Shown here: piece after piece, positions 45,732 through 56,805 of the stretch | How the letters are laid out: every line of letters begins with the position of its first letter | How positions within the stretch are numbered: position 1 is the first letter of the stretch | From: Timema cristinae | Lineage: Eukaryota; Arthropoda; Insecta; Phasmatodea; Timematidae | Reading direction: 5' to 3' | Length of the DNA: 64,000 nt | Assembly: GCA_039000515.1 (NCBI GenBank) | Contig: JBCFYV010001001.1 | Location: forward strand, 7,121,033-7,185,032 | Notes under the pieces: generated by a model | Told to the model about the DNA's origin: nothing | Databases searched by the model: none | The model's input: only the letters and a program-made list of their open reading frames with translations | Program-made: the position numbers and the translations under genes

Positions 45732-47689
45732 GTCCAAACGATTTATCATGGTGACATCTTAGTTACTTTTACAGTTCAATAGGGTACTTTTTTTATCTTT
45801 TTTTTTTTAGAATTCATAGGAATCGTAAACCTTAATGTTACTCAACGATGATAAATATATCTATTTTAGGACATTTTAAAATTACCAGTCTTTGGAGCAA
45901 CCAACAATAATGGATCGATTCACTTTCGCTGGAATTATCCAACCAGTATTCTGACCAGGAATATTCAAATTAGTATTTTAACCATAGTAGGCTTTTAAAG
46001 CAGTAACTTCATAGTGAGGGTTTAAATAAATAATTTATTTTTCTCATGTTATACATGAGATTTTATCCATGTTTAGGGAGCTGCCTCCAAGCCCAGTAGA
46101 ACCAAGTTTGAACTTTAAAAATGCCTACTGAGCTATAATATATTTCAACACAAACACATGTGAATATAAAAGAAATGGAATGACCTTATTTGATCACAGA
46201 TTATTAAAATCATCCCCTACTCTGCAATATAGAAAGTTATATTGCATTAATGATTAATTTCAGTATTATATATAAACAAACCTCGCTGCTTTGTTAGGTA
46301 TTAAAAACACAAGTATTAAAAAAAACAAAATCATAAATTACGACTTATAAATCACATTAATAGAAAAAAAAACACCAAGTCTACACATATACAAATGACT
46401 ATTTCAACATACAAAAAAAAAGGTACATAGCAAACACACCATATGATAATAAAAACTTATCAAACTACAAAAGTGCTATTACCATTCCTCAAGAAAATCA
46501 GACATAACATGCGGACATTTGGAACGTGTGCAATATGAGCGTTTGTATAGCTGCCTTTGCTTTTCTCACATCAACCATAAATATTTCATATAGTACAAGG
46601 TGATGTAATTAATAATAGACCAGTGGCTTCTTAAAATATGAACCAATATTAAATGCAATTTCATGAAAACCATTTTTAACACAAAATGAGCCCTAAATAA
46701 GATGCCAATTAATACTTGTTTAAAGTTGTGAAATGTATTTTTCTATGCGCTATGTGCTACAGCGCGTGTTAATTATTTGTCGATGCTTTTAAAAAATATT
46801 TACTAGACATTATAAATTTGATGGCAAGTGTTTTGAACCAAAAGAAATCAGTGGAGTATTTCAAATTATACCACCTTAGTGCACTTCAAAATAAAAATCC
46901 GCGACTCTTTTATCTGCAGAAAATTTAAATAATCATAGATTACAAACCATTAAACTGTTGTTCCTTTAAACCAATACACACAAAGTTATCAATTTGACAA
47001 AGAGGATGGATAAGGTGGCACATTTGGATAAAGGTGCATTTAACACAAAGCACAACATCGTGTGTGCGTCTATTGGCTAAATGAAACAATCTGGAATGAG
47101 TAGACAAAGAAAAGTATAGTGGAACAATAACTTTGAACAACACGATTTAATTATTTGATTTTTAAAGGAAATACATCCTCAATAAATATATATATCATGA
47201 CAGTTTACTGGAAATATCTCAAATAAAGATGACTGAAGATGAAAATAAAAACAATTTCAACGTTTAAACTTAGCTGGTTAGAATAAATGTACCTGTTAAA
47301 AAATGTTAATACAACTGTAAATGATCAAATAGTCAAGTTATGGAAGGGCAAATGAATATTTTGGGTGGCCTGAAGTGGAAATGATAATCCTACAAATTAT
47401 CTATTTCATCTGAGATAGAGGTTTATTCTAAAACAGCACACTCAAATATTTGTAAATAGATTTCTCTGTGCATTATCTTATGTTTTTAAAGATTTTTTTT
47501 AACTAGAAATTTTCGTGGTAAAACAAACTTACACAATTCAATTAAAATTAGTTTAAAATATGTGATCATAACAAAATGTCTTAGACATCAACAAAAATTT
47601 GAGTATGTGAAGTGTTTAGTTTCAAAAGAATATATTGATGATAATACTTAGGTTATTCTGACTATCATTGAATTCATCTTTCATATCAT

Positions 47690-48310
47690 TAGTGTCCGAC
47701 CAAACATTTGGCATCGGCTTCGGCCATGAATTGCACCTTCGGCAAAATTAAGGTTTCACCGAAGCCGAAGGTTCATTTAACTTACTTTACCTAACATACA
47801 CTCATGGGTACGGCGCGGGAGCGGTCACGTGACAAGTCACTGCATGTTGGCTTTAGGCGCCCGGTCGGTAGACTAGTCAGCAGTGGCGACACATGGTTCT
47901 TGTTTACTATAGTTTAGTGTTACTATCAGATTTATTAAGAACTTTCCCCTCAAAATATGGCTAATGTAATTAATTATTATATACATAAGAGATAACTAAT
48001 TAATATTTGTACAGGACTGGATGGCAATAAAAAATAGTTTAGTCACTTCTTCAAAGCCAAATATTAAGAGGAAGAAGTGATTGATATTTTTGTCATACTT
48101 TTATTTTGTATTAATATTATTTGTATCACAATTTCGGGAATGTATTCTACTTTATTTTATCAACATTACAAAATGTGATTTACTTTAAATAAACACGATC
48201 TTAAATTTAAAATGCAAAAGAAATTGCATTAAACTTAAAAATAGGGATCTTTGCAAAAAATGGGATTTCTTTGGCTTCGGCCAAACAATTGACCTCCCGG
48301 TCGGACACTA
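47690..48310. mobile_element. hAT-like element with a GC-rich interior
   Basis: Ends TAGTGTCCGACC and GGTCGGACACTA; flanks CATATCAT (47682-47689) and GATATCAT (48311-48318), 7 of 8 identical. Subterminal ggcttcggcc motifs occur on both sides. An interior patch at 47810-47895 is GC-rich and contains the palindrome GTCACGTGAC (47824-47833). No transposase frame. Confidence 0.87.
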
Positions 48311-49315
48311 GATATCATATGTCTATGGAATAGAAGGATATTTGATAAATTAACAGGATTTTTTTTTAATATTTACAAATGGTGTATAAAGAATTAATGG
48401 TTTGAGCTCTTAACACTTTCATAGACACTCGAACAATACTTGGCATATATATATATGCTTTAATAGAAACCGAATATTAAAGAAGTTTCTTTTTTAAACC
48501 TCATAAGGAAATTAGTTCAAAATTTCTTAACGTCAAATGATCCCTACAGAGATAATTGTAGCAAAAGCAGCTTACCTTGTAGCTACCAAACATGCACTAA
48601 CATGACCTACAAAAGCAGTGTAACCAATATTATCAGTGCAGACGTCCGCATGCCAAAAAGAGATCAAAATGGCAGCTAAATAATAGTGAGCTAGTTAGTT
48701 AAAAACATTCAGTTTGATTGCCAACATATTAATTACCTTCGGTATATATTTTAAAAATTGTATGGAAAGAATGACATTCTGTCTGTCTCTCTGATTGTAA
48801 ACATACAAGTTGGTTTTATATTTTGTGTATGTAGTCTAATTTGTAAAAAGCCCCTCAGCAGTAACGCAACAGAAATTAAATTATGCAATAGAAAGTTATA
48901 GCAGTAGTGGAAATTAAGGCGAGTAATCTTAATAGTTCAGGAGGGATTCATTTGTCTGGTTCACAGTTCACATCTTTATACACGAGATGGAAGATGTGTG
49001 GTTAGGTGGTAAAATAATGATAAACATAAAATGGAAGGTTTCCTGTTGAAAATTTTAATACAAAGTACATATTATATTTCCAAAATAATTTTTGTAATAA
49101 GTAATTTGAGAATTATATAGAATGTAATTTTTATCTTAAACACTCAGGTATTTTCATTGTTTCCGGCTGTTCAATGTAATTCAAATTTATGATACTCTTG
49201 AGATGGTTCTCGATTCCATTCAATTTGAATTGTAGAAATTCTGCTTTAATGTTAAGTAAAAGCCTATTATTAGATTACTCAGAAAAAAGTAAACTTTTTA
49301 TGGCATGAGCTCATA

Positions 49316-49560
49316 AACAAACTATACTGACCGAGTGGCCGTGGCCATTAAGGATTAGAGTGCCAACATTTGCAGATAGAGGGTGTCATGTGGTTTTATA
49401 GACAGAAGCTGTTACTTATTTATTCAAGTATCTCCTCATGTGCGAGTACGAGGTTGAGTTTGACCTGCTTTCAGACCCAATGCTTTTAAAAAAAAACTGT
49501 AAGTGTCGGGGATCGAACCCAAGACCTCTGACCACTAGACCCCAGAGAAGGTCTTACTCA
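49316..49560 (-). repeat. SINE-C copy
   Basis: ctatactgaccgagtggccg, gagtgccaacatttgcagat, agagggtgtcatgtggtttt, gtgtcggggatcgaacccaa (reversed box B), ctctgaccactagacccc. A short internal deletion at the tctcagttttc block. Confidence 0.8.
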
Positions 49561-49805
49561 CGCAAGCTTGTCAATATTTAATCTCTACATATCTGACTCA
49601 CAGTAGCCTTCAAAATGAAAGTGTGTTTTGAATTAATAATTCTGAGCATCAATAGAAAATATAGCCTTGATTAATAAGAAATACACACATCACTCGCACC
49701 TACAAAATACTTTAACAGTGATTCACTTTAACGGTAAAATATACCAAACATTCTCAAGTCATCAATTTATCCTATTATAAAAACCCAAAAAATATTATAC
49801 CTGGG

Positions 49806-50384
49806 CAGAGGTTCTCGAACTTTTGTTTTTTTGAGGAACCATTAAAATTGGTTATGAAATTTTGAGGAATCCCTTCATATTACTTTCCATAAATTAAAAT
49901 TCAATGTGGGCGTAGTAACTAAATTGGAAAAATAACTATTATTGTTTGAATACCGGTACATGTGTTTTATTGTGTTTTTTTTTATCATCGTGTCTTAAGA
50001 CCCATTTGGGTTGTAAACCAATGTACTAATTATGCTATTGTCTTATGGATTAGGAAGTTGCATGAAGAGTGTAAAACCATTTAGGGAAAACCAACCTCAT
50101 TCGGGATCGAACCGTGACCTTTTCTTCTTCGAAAGTGCTGCCTTGGACCATGCGGTCACTGCAGTGAGTTTTATTGTATTATTTAGACACTCTACTATAA
50201 TATTATCAATGCAAAAAATATAAATAAAATATTATAAGCATAGAAAACATAAATCTCTCAAACTTTGTTTTCAAGTCACATTGTTAAATTAGTCTGGCTC
50301 ATAATTCTTCATTAAAAAAAAGTTTCTGAAATATATTTTTACAGGTCTGAAATTTTTGTGAAACCTTAGTTTAGAACCACTGAA
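49806..50384. mobile_element. Probable hAT MITE containing a SINE-B
   Basis: Left end CAGAGGTTCTCGAACTTTTG; complement of the right end reads CAGTGGTTCTAAACTAAGG. No convincing target duplication. A SINE-B sits inside it. Confidence 0.55.
49988..50163 (-). repeat. SINE-B nested in a hAT MITE
   Basis: catcgtgtcttaagacccat, ttgggttgtaaaccaatgta, gtaaaaccatttagggaaaa, gggatcgaaccgtgacc, ttggaccatgcggtcact. The central lead-in is deleted. Confidence 0.7.
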
Positions 50385-50859
50385 GAGAGAAAACTTTCCC
50401 AATATTTCCAAATAAATTAAATTTGTGCATTTAAAAAACAGTATATTAAGGTATAAATATTTCATACACAAACTAAAAAGTACTTATTAGTATGTTGGCA
50501 GGGAGAACTCTAAAGATATTGAAATTTTTTTTAAGTTGCGCTGCACTGAAATAATTGGCACATGCGCTAAAACAATGCAATCCATAGGAGCAACATAATA
50601 ATACTGATCTCACTCAACAGCCACGATGACAATTTCCAGGATACCAAATAAATATTAGTGACTCGGCTAAGTTCCAATTTAGCGCCATCAATAATTATAA
50701 GTAACTTAGAGGACAGTAGTAACAATGAAGAAAGCTAATACTTGAACAATTATTAACTTTACATGACCAGCAAAGCTTGGGGGATCGAACTCATCTAAAA
50801 GTTACATATATAGCTGCTTTAGGTGCCATAGTCATTTAAAAATGACACCTGAACATGGG

Positions 50860-50945
50860 AAACAAACGTATAAGCCCTGGATTACCAATGCACCAAGCTA
50901 TCCAAGATTCGCCCAGTTGTCTGGCCCATTTTTCACTCATAGTTT
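50860..50945 (-). repeat. tRNA-like SINE head
   Basis: On minus: ttggatagcttggtgcattg (box A region) and gtttcccatgttcaggtg further along. Related to a head at about 60740-60800 (ggatagttcagtgttagagc). Confidence 0.45.
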
Positions 50946-51892
50946 AAGACAGAGTCTGTGATGAACATGTGGAAATAATCCACTAGTATGAGCTATCTTT
51001 GATACCACAACTACAGTCCTAGTCTCGATTTCCTGTTGTCTAGGTGAGATTTTAAAAATTTACAAATATAATAGTAAATGTAATTGGATAATACCCATAA
51101 TTAATAGTGAAAAATCCAAATGGCTGACCTTTGAAGAAGCTTTAGGAAACCAAACAAGTTGAACTTTTTAATCAAAATCTTTGGGCTTAGCTAATATTTA
51201 GTCATTTTTAGCCGAATTAAAAATAGATTTTAATTTGGCTTTTCTTTATCATAATAAAATGTGGTGAAAAGATGCCAGAGCGTAAAACATATTGACCAAA
51301 CCCTAAGTAGAAATTTTGTATTTGAAAGGAGGTCTAGAAAATAGCCCCAGGAAAATATATGAATATTGAATGATTTAGATGCTTTTTTTTATTGAATATG
51401 AAACTAAATGTATTGTCATATAATTGATTAAGTACAAACCATGAATCAGATAAGTAAAGGTAAAATAAGACTGAGAAACTAAAAGAATAGGTCTTTTCAA
51501 TTCAGGATGAAAATTTTCCAGTTAATAAGCCTATTTATTTTTGTGGTGTGAAAATTAACAAGTCGACAGTATACTTCAAAATATATGGGGCAAGTTTAGA
51601 GTAAATTACTGGCCCATCCCGGGTCAACAGTTTTTTGACGTGTCTGCAGTGACGGTGTATCAGAATTATAATCACCGTGATCCCTGCATGTTCATGAATG
51701 AATGCAGACTGTTGTCATCATCAGCCCCCCAAAACCACCCAGATCTTTCAAATGGGCACTACCAGCTAAAATTTAAGCGACTGTTTAATATTTCGAAGTA
51801 AAACTGCTTCCACTCAAACATTTCTGGGGAGAACACTGGAAAGATCCTAACTGGAGATTGTCAACTTGGTGAGAGTGTGTGCGAGATACTAC

Positions 51893-52426
51893 CGCTGGGG
51901 GTGGGAGTGAGACATGTGAGGGTGAGGCGGGGGGTACCCGGCATGCGGAGGGAGGGGAGAAGGTGACTGCTGGTAACCCCCGCCCATCATGGGCCCAGGG
52001 CTAGAGCAAGGTATGAGGTGCGAGGGAGGAGGAGGGCCCATGACATGCTGGTGGGGCGACCCAGGCCCCGGATGCTGCTGGTAATGGTGGGTGTGAGTCA
52101 GTGGATGGGGATGAGACGAGTGGGGGTGTTGGGGGACCGCATGGTGGGAGGGAACCCCGTATGCCATTTGTCTTACTTTCTGCTCCTCGTCCCCGATGTT
52201 GTACGTAAGCTCTGTCTCCTCGAAGCCGGTGGCGGACATTCGCTGGTCTCCACCCACCCTGTGGGCGGAGGGTCTGGGGAGTTGAGACAAGTTTGGATCA
52301 AGGCCTTACCGGCCTCCGAAGTAATCATCGGCTGCAGCTTACGAGTCGCAAATGTGTATACATGGCCGTCTCTGAGGCGACTAGCAACATAACTTGTGTT
52401 CCTGTCAGCGTGGACAGTTCATACGC
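51893..52426 (-). CDS. SRF: SRF, coding exon 2 (second half of MADS box; two frameshifts)
   Basis: After acceptor ttgtttcag it reads AYELSTLTGTQVMLLVASET, then GHVYTFATRKLQPMIT, SEAGKALIQTCLNSPDPPPT, then GDQRMSATGFEETELTYNIG, a near-complete match to the C-terminal half of the SRF MADS box and the SAM extension used for dimerisation and cofactor binding. Two single-base gaps break the frame: ACGGCC where ACGGGCC is expected (52364-52369), and one in CACAGGGTGGGTGG (52250-52270). The remainder is a His/Pro-rich segment (QHPHSSHPHPLTHTHH..., PPPPSHL) not found in vertebrate SRF, ending CAGCG|gtagta in phase 2. Exon 3 needs phase 0, and one more C in the C5 run at 51897-51901 would fix this. 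Confidence 0.9.
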
Positions 52427-52484
52427 CTGAAACAATACAGCCAAGATCATCACAACCTCGCAATAATAGTTTAGTATTATATTC

Positions 52485-52595
52485 AAATTTTAAGTACCTG
52501 AGGATTTAGTAGAAAGGACCTTTTAGAAAATGTTTGTTTTTTTTCCAGTCAACATCGATAACATTATAGGCTACTATATTATTAGTATTATTTTG
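52485..52595 (+). mobile_element. MITE-E, left part, split by a SINE
   Basis: aaaggaccttttagaaaatg, cagtcaacatcgataacatt, actatattattagtattatt; resumes near 52920 (gtaggtattgatactatcca, gatcaaatgactttatgtat, ctgtccttcctaccaaaat) to about 53050. Confidence 0.65.
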
Positions 52596-52900
52596 TCAAC
52601 CTCTTGTCTCGGGGTAAAATGCTCCCTCAGTATCCAATGTTCATGAGTTTAAACCCAGCTAGTGCCAACAAATTTTTCTTGAGTGATAAAATCTGTAGCA
52701 AAACTTACTTCTGAGAGGCAGTAAAGCCATCAGTCAGTCCATCCCATGTTGATTGTGGATAAAAAGAACTGTGGAAGGTTGTGAAAATAACTTCTCGGCT
52801 AAATTAATAGGCCTTTTCAGTGTTGCTCATAGAAATTCTCATGTAATGAATGACATAATTAGTTCAGTCCGAAAAAATTATGTTAAATACTTCAACTAAT
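52596..52900 (+). repeat. tRNA-headed SINE (SINE-D type)
   Basis: Head cctcttgtctcggggtaaaa and gagtttaaacccagc (box B-like), body ctgtagcaaaacttacttct, cagtcagtccatcccatgtt. Head related to 9985-10060. Inserted within MITE-E; the right boundary is not sharp. Confidence 0.55.
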
Positions 52901-53834
52901 TAATTAGAATTATGTTATGGGTAGGTATTGATACTATCCATCTAATGAGACAGCCGAAGATCAAATGACTTTATGTATGAACAATATAAGATTGTTTTAA
53001 TATATTTGTAGTTTTCATATAGGGTACTGTCCTTCCTACCAAAATCCGACCGTATATTTAGCTTACAAAACATGACTTAGGTTTCCACAAATGGTCAATC
53101 TCTGATCAATTTTTCAATCGATAACATAAGAATACATAGGGTAGTCGTTTAAAGCCAATCTTTGAGTGAACTAACCTTGAAATATATAAATACCTTTCAA
53201 ATAGTATTTTAGTATGACCAAAATTACCTTGATAAGACTATAATTATAATGTTATAGTACATTTTAATAAGTTAATATGAAAATGTACATTTTATTTATT
53301 TTATAATTTAATTTTTATAAAGGTTGGTACAAAAATATTTGAGGAAAGAGATTGAATTTACAGACTAAATAAAGATGTATAGACAAAAAAAACAAGCAAA
53401 AGTAGAGTTGGGTGATAGCTGAGAGTCGCACCCTTGATAAATTTATAAGTCAATTGGAATTCAAGAAGTTTGCTGACCTTTGGTTTATACAGTATGAAAC
53501 ATAAATAACCTAAATATATAAATACAATAGTGGTCAAATGCATATTTTGTAGGCCTATAGGTAAAGTAAGTTTATAAACAAATGATTCCATCATTTGCAC
53601 CAAAAACTTGGATGGAAAATTTAATCATTGTACGAGTTTGAATGCCTCACAGGTTTCTACTCTCTAGCTAGCATCTCATAGTTTTACAGTATTGTGTGTT
53701 TGAGAAGGTATGTTCAACCTCTTAACAATAAAGACCGTTTAATTTTATACACCAAAAATGCTGCAACTTCACAGATTAAAGAGATACTCTTAATGTAAGG
53801 CATTAGCAGCTCATAAGTTAATTGCTGCTTTCAC

Positions 53835-54110
53835 AAAAGTACGCCAACTATCCCTATCTCAAGCTAGTTCTAGCCAGTCCACCTCAATACATCATATTCC
53901 TAGCTCAAGCTAGTTCTACAGTTCTACTTAGTCCACCTCATTACAGTCTATCCTTATCTCAAGCTAGTTCTATCCAGTCCACCTCATTACATCATACCCA
54001 TAGCTCAAGCTAGTTCTATCCAGTCCACCTCATTACATCATTTCCATAGCTCAAGCTAGTTCTACAGTACTACCTAATCCACCTAATTGCAGCCTATTCC
54101 TATCTCAAGT
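53835..54110 (-). repeat. 46/54-bp tandem repeat, about 5-6 units
   Basis: Unit like agttctatccagtccacctc, attacatcatacccatagct, caagct; spacings of 46 bp and, where an extra acagttct is present, 54 bp. Same unit and position relative to a LINE fragment as at 32045-32335. Confidence 0.85.
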
Positions 54111-54310
54111 TGGTTTTATCCAGTTCACCTTATACCATCTCCCTTACAGGTCCATTCTAATGTTATTCTTCTATCTGCATCTAGGTCTCCCCATTGGTCT
54201 CTTTCCATTAGGTTTACCAAAAAATACCCTGAAAAAAGTTCTAGTCTATTCCATTGGTGCAGCATGTCCTGCCCCATAGTCGGCAAGATTTGACCACCCT
54301 AACAATGTCC
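54111..54310 (-). pseudogene. LINE reverse-transcriptase C-terminal fragment, degraded
   Basis: Nucleotide-level match to the 32320-32490 LINE piece (ctgcatctaggtctccccat, ttaggtttaccaaaaaatac, gcagcatgtcctgcccc). Stops and frameshifts break the frame. Confidence 0.7.
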
Positions 54311-55111
54311 GTAGTACGAGGTAGTAACGAGTACGAGGTAAGTAACCGGAGAGATATGATTATTCTAATGGTATCTGGTGACAAGTACAGGGTATGTAAC
54401 TCATCATTATCATGCTCATATCATTGTTTATAAATGTTTCTCCTTTACTACAAATTCTGAAAGTTGACCGCCATAAATTGTGTAGCTTACGTATTCAAAT
54501 TGAAATTAATATTATTCTAGTCACAGCATGAACCTCCAATGTGAAATATAACTAATTAGTGAGGAAAACTTAAGTGTTAATAATTTACTTGACTTCACAC
54601 TTATGAATTATAATGGTAGAGAGCAGTCTTTCGTTGACAAATTATGTTTTGGAGTAGTGATAGCTTGTAAGAAATGGCCATGGTAAAAATCCATCAAGAT
54701 AAGACTGCTACTACCTTACAGGGTAAGTGATGAGTACACTACTTTCATCAAGATGTTACCCCTTTTAATCTAAAAGTTAATCAAGGGTACATATTGAAAT
54801 TGGACTTTGTGTATTAAATAAATAGGATAAAACTACTCAAATTTGATGTAAGCATTCTTAAAGTTTTTTAATCAATTCCTCATCTTTGAATTTATTTCTG
54901 CCATTGGGTAGTAGTCTTGTGATAATAACAGCTTCCAAAATATTACTTTAAAAAAAGAAGTGCCAAAGTACTGTTTTTTTCGCATCTAAAGTAATAGCCA
55001 CATAAATTGCATTAATATCAGCTGCAATCTCCTCTCTCTTGTTTCTGAAACTAATTTGATAATTAAATCAATTAATTGTTGCCAGTCTAGTTTGGACGTG
55101 AAGCACAATCA

Positions 55112-55418
55112 TTATTATTATTAGCACCGTGTCTTACTACCCGTTCAGGTTGTACACACTTATGCTAATGTGTAATGGTAGGGTAGGGTAGGGTAGGGTG
55201 ATTGTGAGATGAAATGGAGGACCTACAGTTTAACGTGGGATCCGAACCACGGTGGAGGCCTGGCATTCCACACATTCACAAGTTGTGATTAATACACGTC
55301 TTGCCAGAGGTGAAGGAAGGGTTCGGCATTCAGATAAATCTGTGCCGGGACCTAGGATTGAATCCCGGATCCCAGCACAGAAGTCAGACACACTACGCCT
55401 AGACCACCAGGTCCCCCA
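55112..55418 (-). repeat. SINE-A, full length, with a local TAGGG amplification
   Basis: gcaccgtgtcttactacccg, then taatggtagggtagggtagg + gtaggg, where other copies have a single gtaggg; body ccgaaccacggtggaggcc, reversed box B aggattgaatcccgg. Perfect 11-bp duplication AAGCACAATCA (55101-55111, 55419-55429). Confidence 0.92.
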
Positions 55419-55554
55419 AAGCACAATCACCTAAAATTGACACACTATTCTAAAGCATCAATGTGTTTAAACACCACGATGTCGAGATTTGTTACCCTAA
55501 GGTTTCTATAGATTTTGGTTTGAGCAAGTATGTAGGTAGTTGAGAAATATTTTC

Positions 55555-55850
55555 AAAAGGTACTGCTTCTATGATCTAGTGATCAGAGTTCCTGGCTACA
55601 AATCTCAAAGTCCCAGGTTCAATCCTCAGCGCTTCCAGATTTTTCTGTGAAGCAGTTGATCTATAACGAGGTCAACTCAACCTTTGAGGACAAGTGAGGA
55701 GCTACTTGAGTAAAGAAGTATAAAACTGAGATTAATGGCTGAAGGGTTTGTTATGCTGACCACATTCTTCCGCTTACGGCAAAGGCCCTTCGGTTGAAAT
55801 AGCTTAATCGAGGGCTCAAGCCATGGAGGTTTTTTAATCAATCTTAACAT
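55555..55850 (+). repeat. SINE-C, full length, plus orientation
   Basis: Box A region tgatctagtgatcagagttc, box B cccaggttcaatcctcagc, gaggtcaactcaacctttga, gaggagctacttgagtaaag, ggctcaagccatggaggttt and a T/A-rich end. The head sequence shows descent from a tRNA. Confidence 0.8.
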
Positions 55851-55949
55851 GAATCTGGTTGTTAATATATATAGCCTTCATCAGCTAACATTGGTGTAAC
55901 CTTTAGATTTAATTGCCATCATCTTTATAAATTTTATAATAATTGAGAC

Positions 55950-56125
55950 TTTTTGCACCTCGTTTTACCAAGTCCTTTCAGGTTATATGCATATTAATCA
56001 ATTAGGATAGTATGCTAGGGATAGTAAAGGTTGCAGTTAGAGGAAGTATACTTGCATTTTCATGTAGACAGAGTGGGAAGCCACCCTTTATACACTTGAC
56101 TAGGATTATAGCCCTGATCTAGTCA
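55950..56125 (-). repeat. SINE-B copy, degraded
   Basis: ttgcacctcgttttaccaag, tcctttcaggttatatgcat, gttgcagttagaggaagtat, ttgactaggattatagccct. Confidence 0.6.
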
Positions 56126-56567
56126 CATAGTGAATATTTTTCTTTTATGTTTGTGTACATCTCAGCCAAGATTGAGGCCAAACTAAACCAACATAGTATA
56201 CATCAAGTTTGCAAAAAAGTTTGGTGGGCTGCTCTCTTTTATGCGACAAATCAATATGGTTTGCCCTTTACATTATCAACATGAATAAAATATACCATAT
56301 TATTCTCTCTCACATTTAATACTTCAACATTAAAAGGACCCGAGTTCCTAATTTATTTTCACTGTGTTTCACTACCGAGTTTCTGGTATATATCTCTGAA
56401 TGATTAGCCGACAGTGCGCAGGAAAGTGGTGTGAACTTACAACCAGCCAGTGGGAAGCTCATCACTAATTTGAGTTGTGGTATATTTTATATTAGTGCTA
56501 CCCCACCTCTGTGGTATAGTGGTGATGGGTCCTGGGTTCAATCCCTGGTACTATCCAGCCTTTGTTT

Positions 56568-56805
56568 AGCTTAGCACCGTATATTATTACCCGTTCGGAT
56601 AATACACATATGTACTAATTATGCTAGTATGTTAGTGGTGAGAAAGGTTGAATTTAAAGAAAATGTACCTGGACAAGCCTGTAAGAACAGTGGAAAACCA
56701 TTCAAGGGAAAAAAAACTTTGGTACGCACGACTGGGATTTTAAGCCCTACCTCCCCAACATCAGGCTGTTCCAGTCTTTGCGAGAGTGACTTTAGACTAT
56801 TTATT
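56568..56805 (-). repeat. SINE-B copy
   Basis: agcaccgtatattattaccc, gttcggataatacacatatg, gtgagaaaggttgaattta, tgggattttaagccctacct, gcgagagtgactttagacta. Confidence 0.7.

Larger units (their letters stand above)
20515..51892 (-). other. SRF: SRF intron 2 (31.4 kb)
   Basis: Largest intron. Holds the CArG-box island (21.6-22.04 kb), possible plus-strand exons (30.2 and 33.0 kb), a second GC-rich patch (27.65-28.3 kb), and most of the SINE and hAT insertions. Stretches with nothing recognisable: about 22.35-24.2, 30.85-32.0, 35.3-36.05, 37.75-38.75, 39.5-41.5, 42.45-43.9, 44.1-45.5, 45.8-47.65, 48.35-49.3 and 50.95-51.85 kb; all are AT-rich with only chance frames. Confidence 0.7.

Noticed and set aside
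52018..52392. A 124-codon plus-strand frame
   Set aside because: It is the antisense shadow of GC-rich SRF exon 2.
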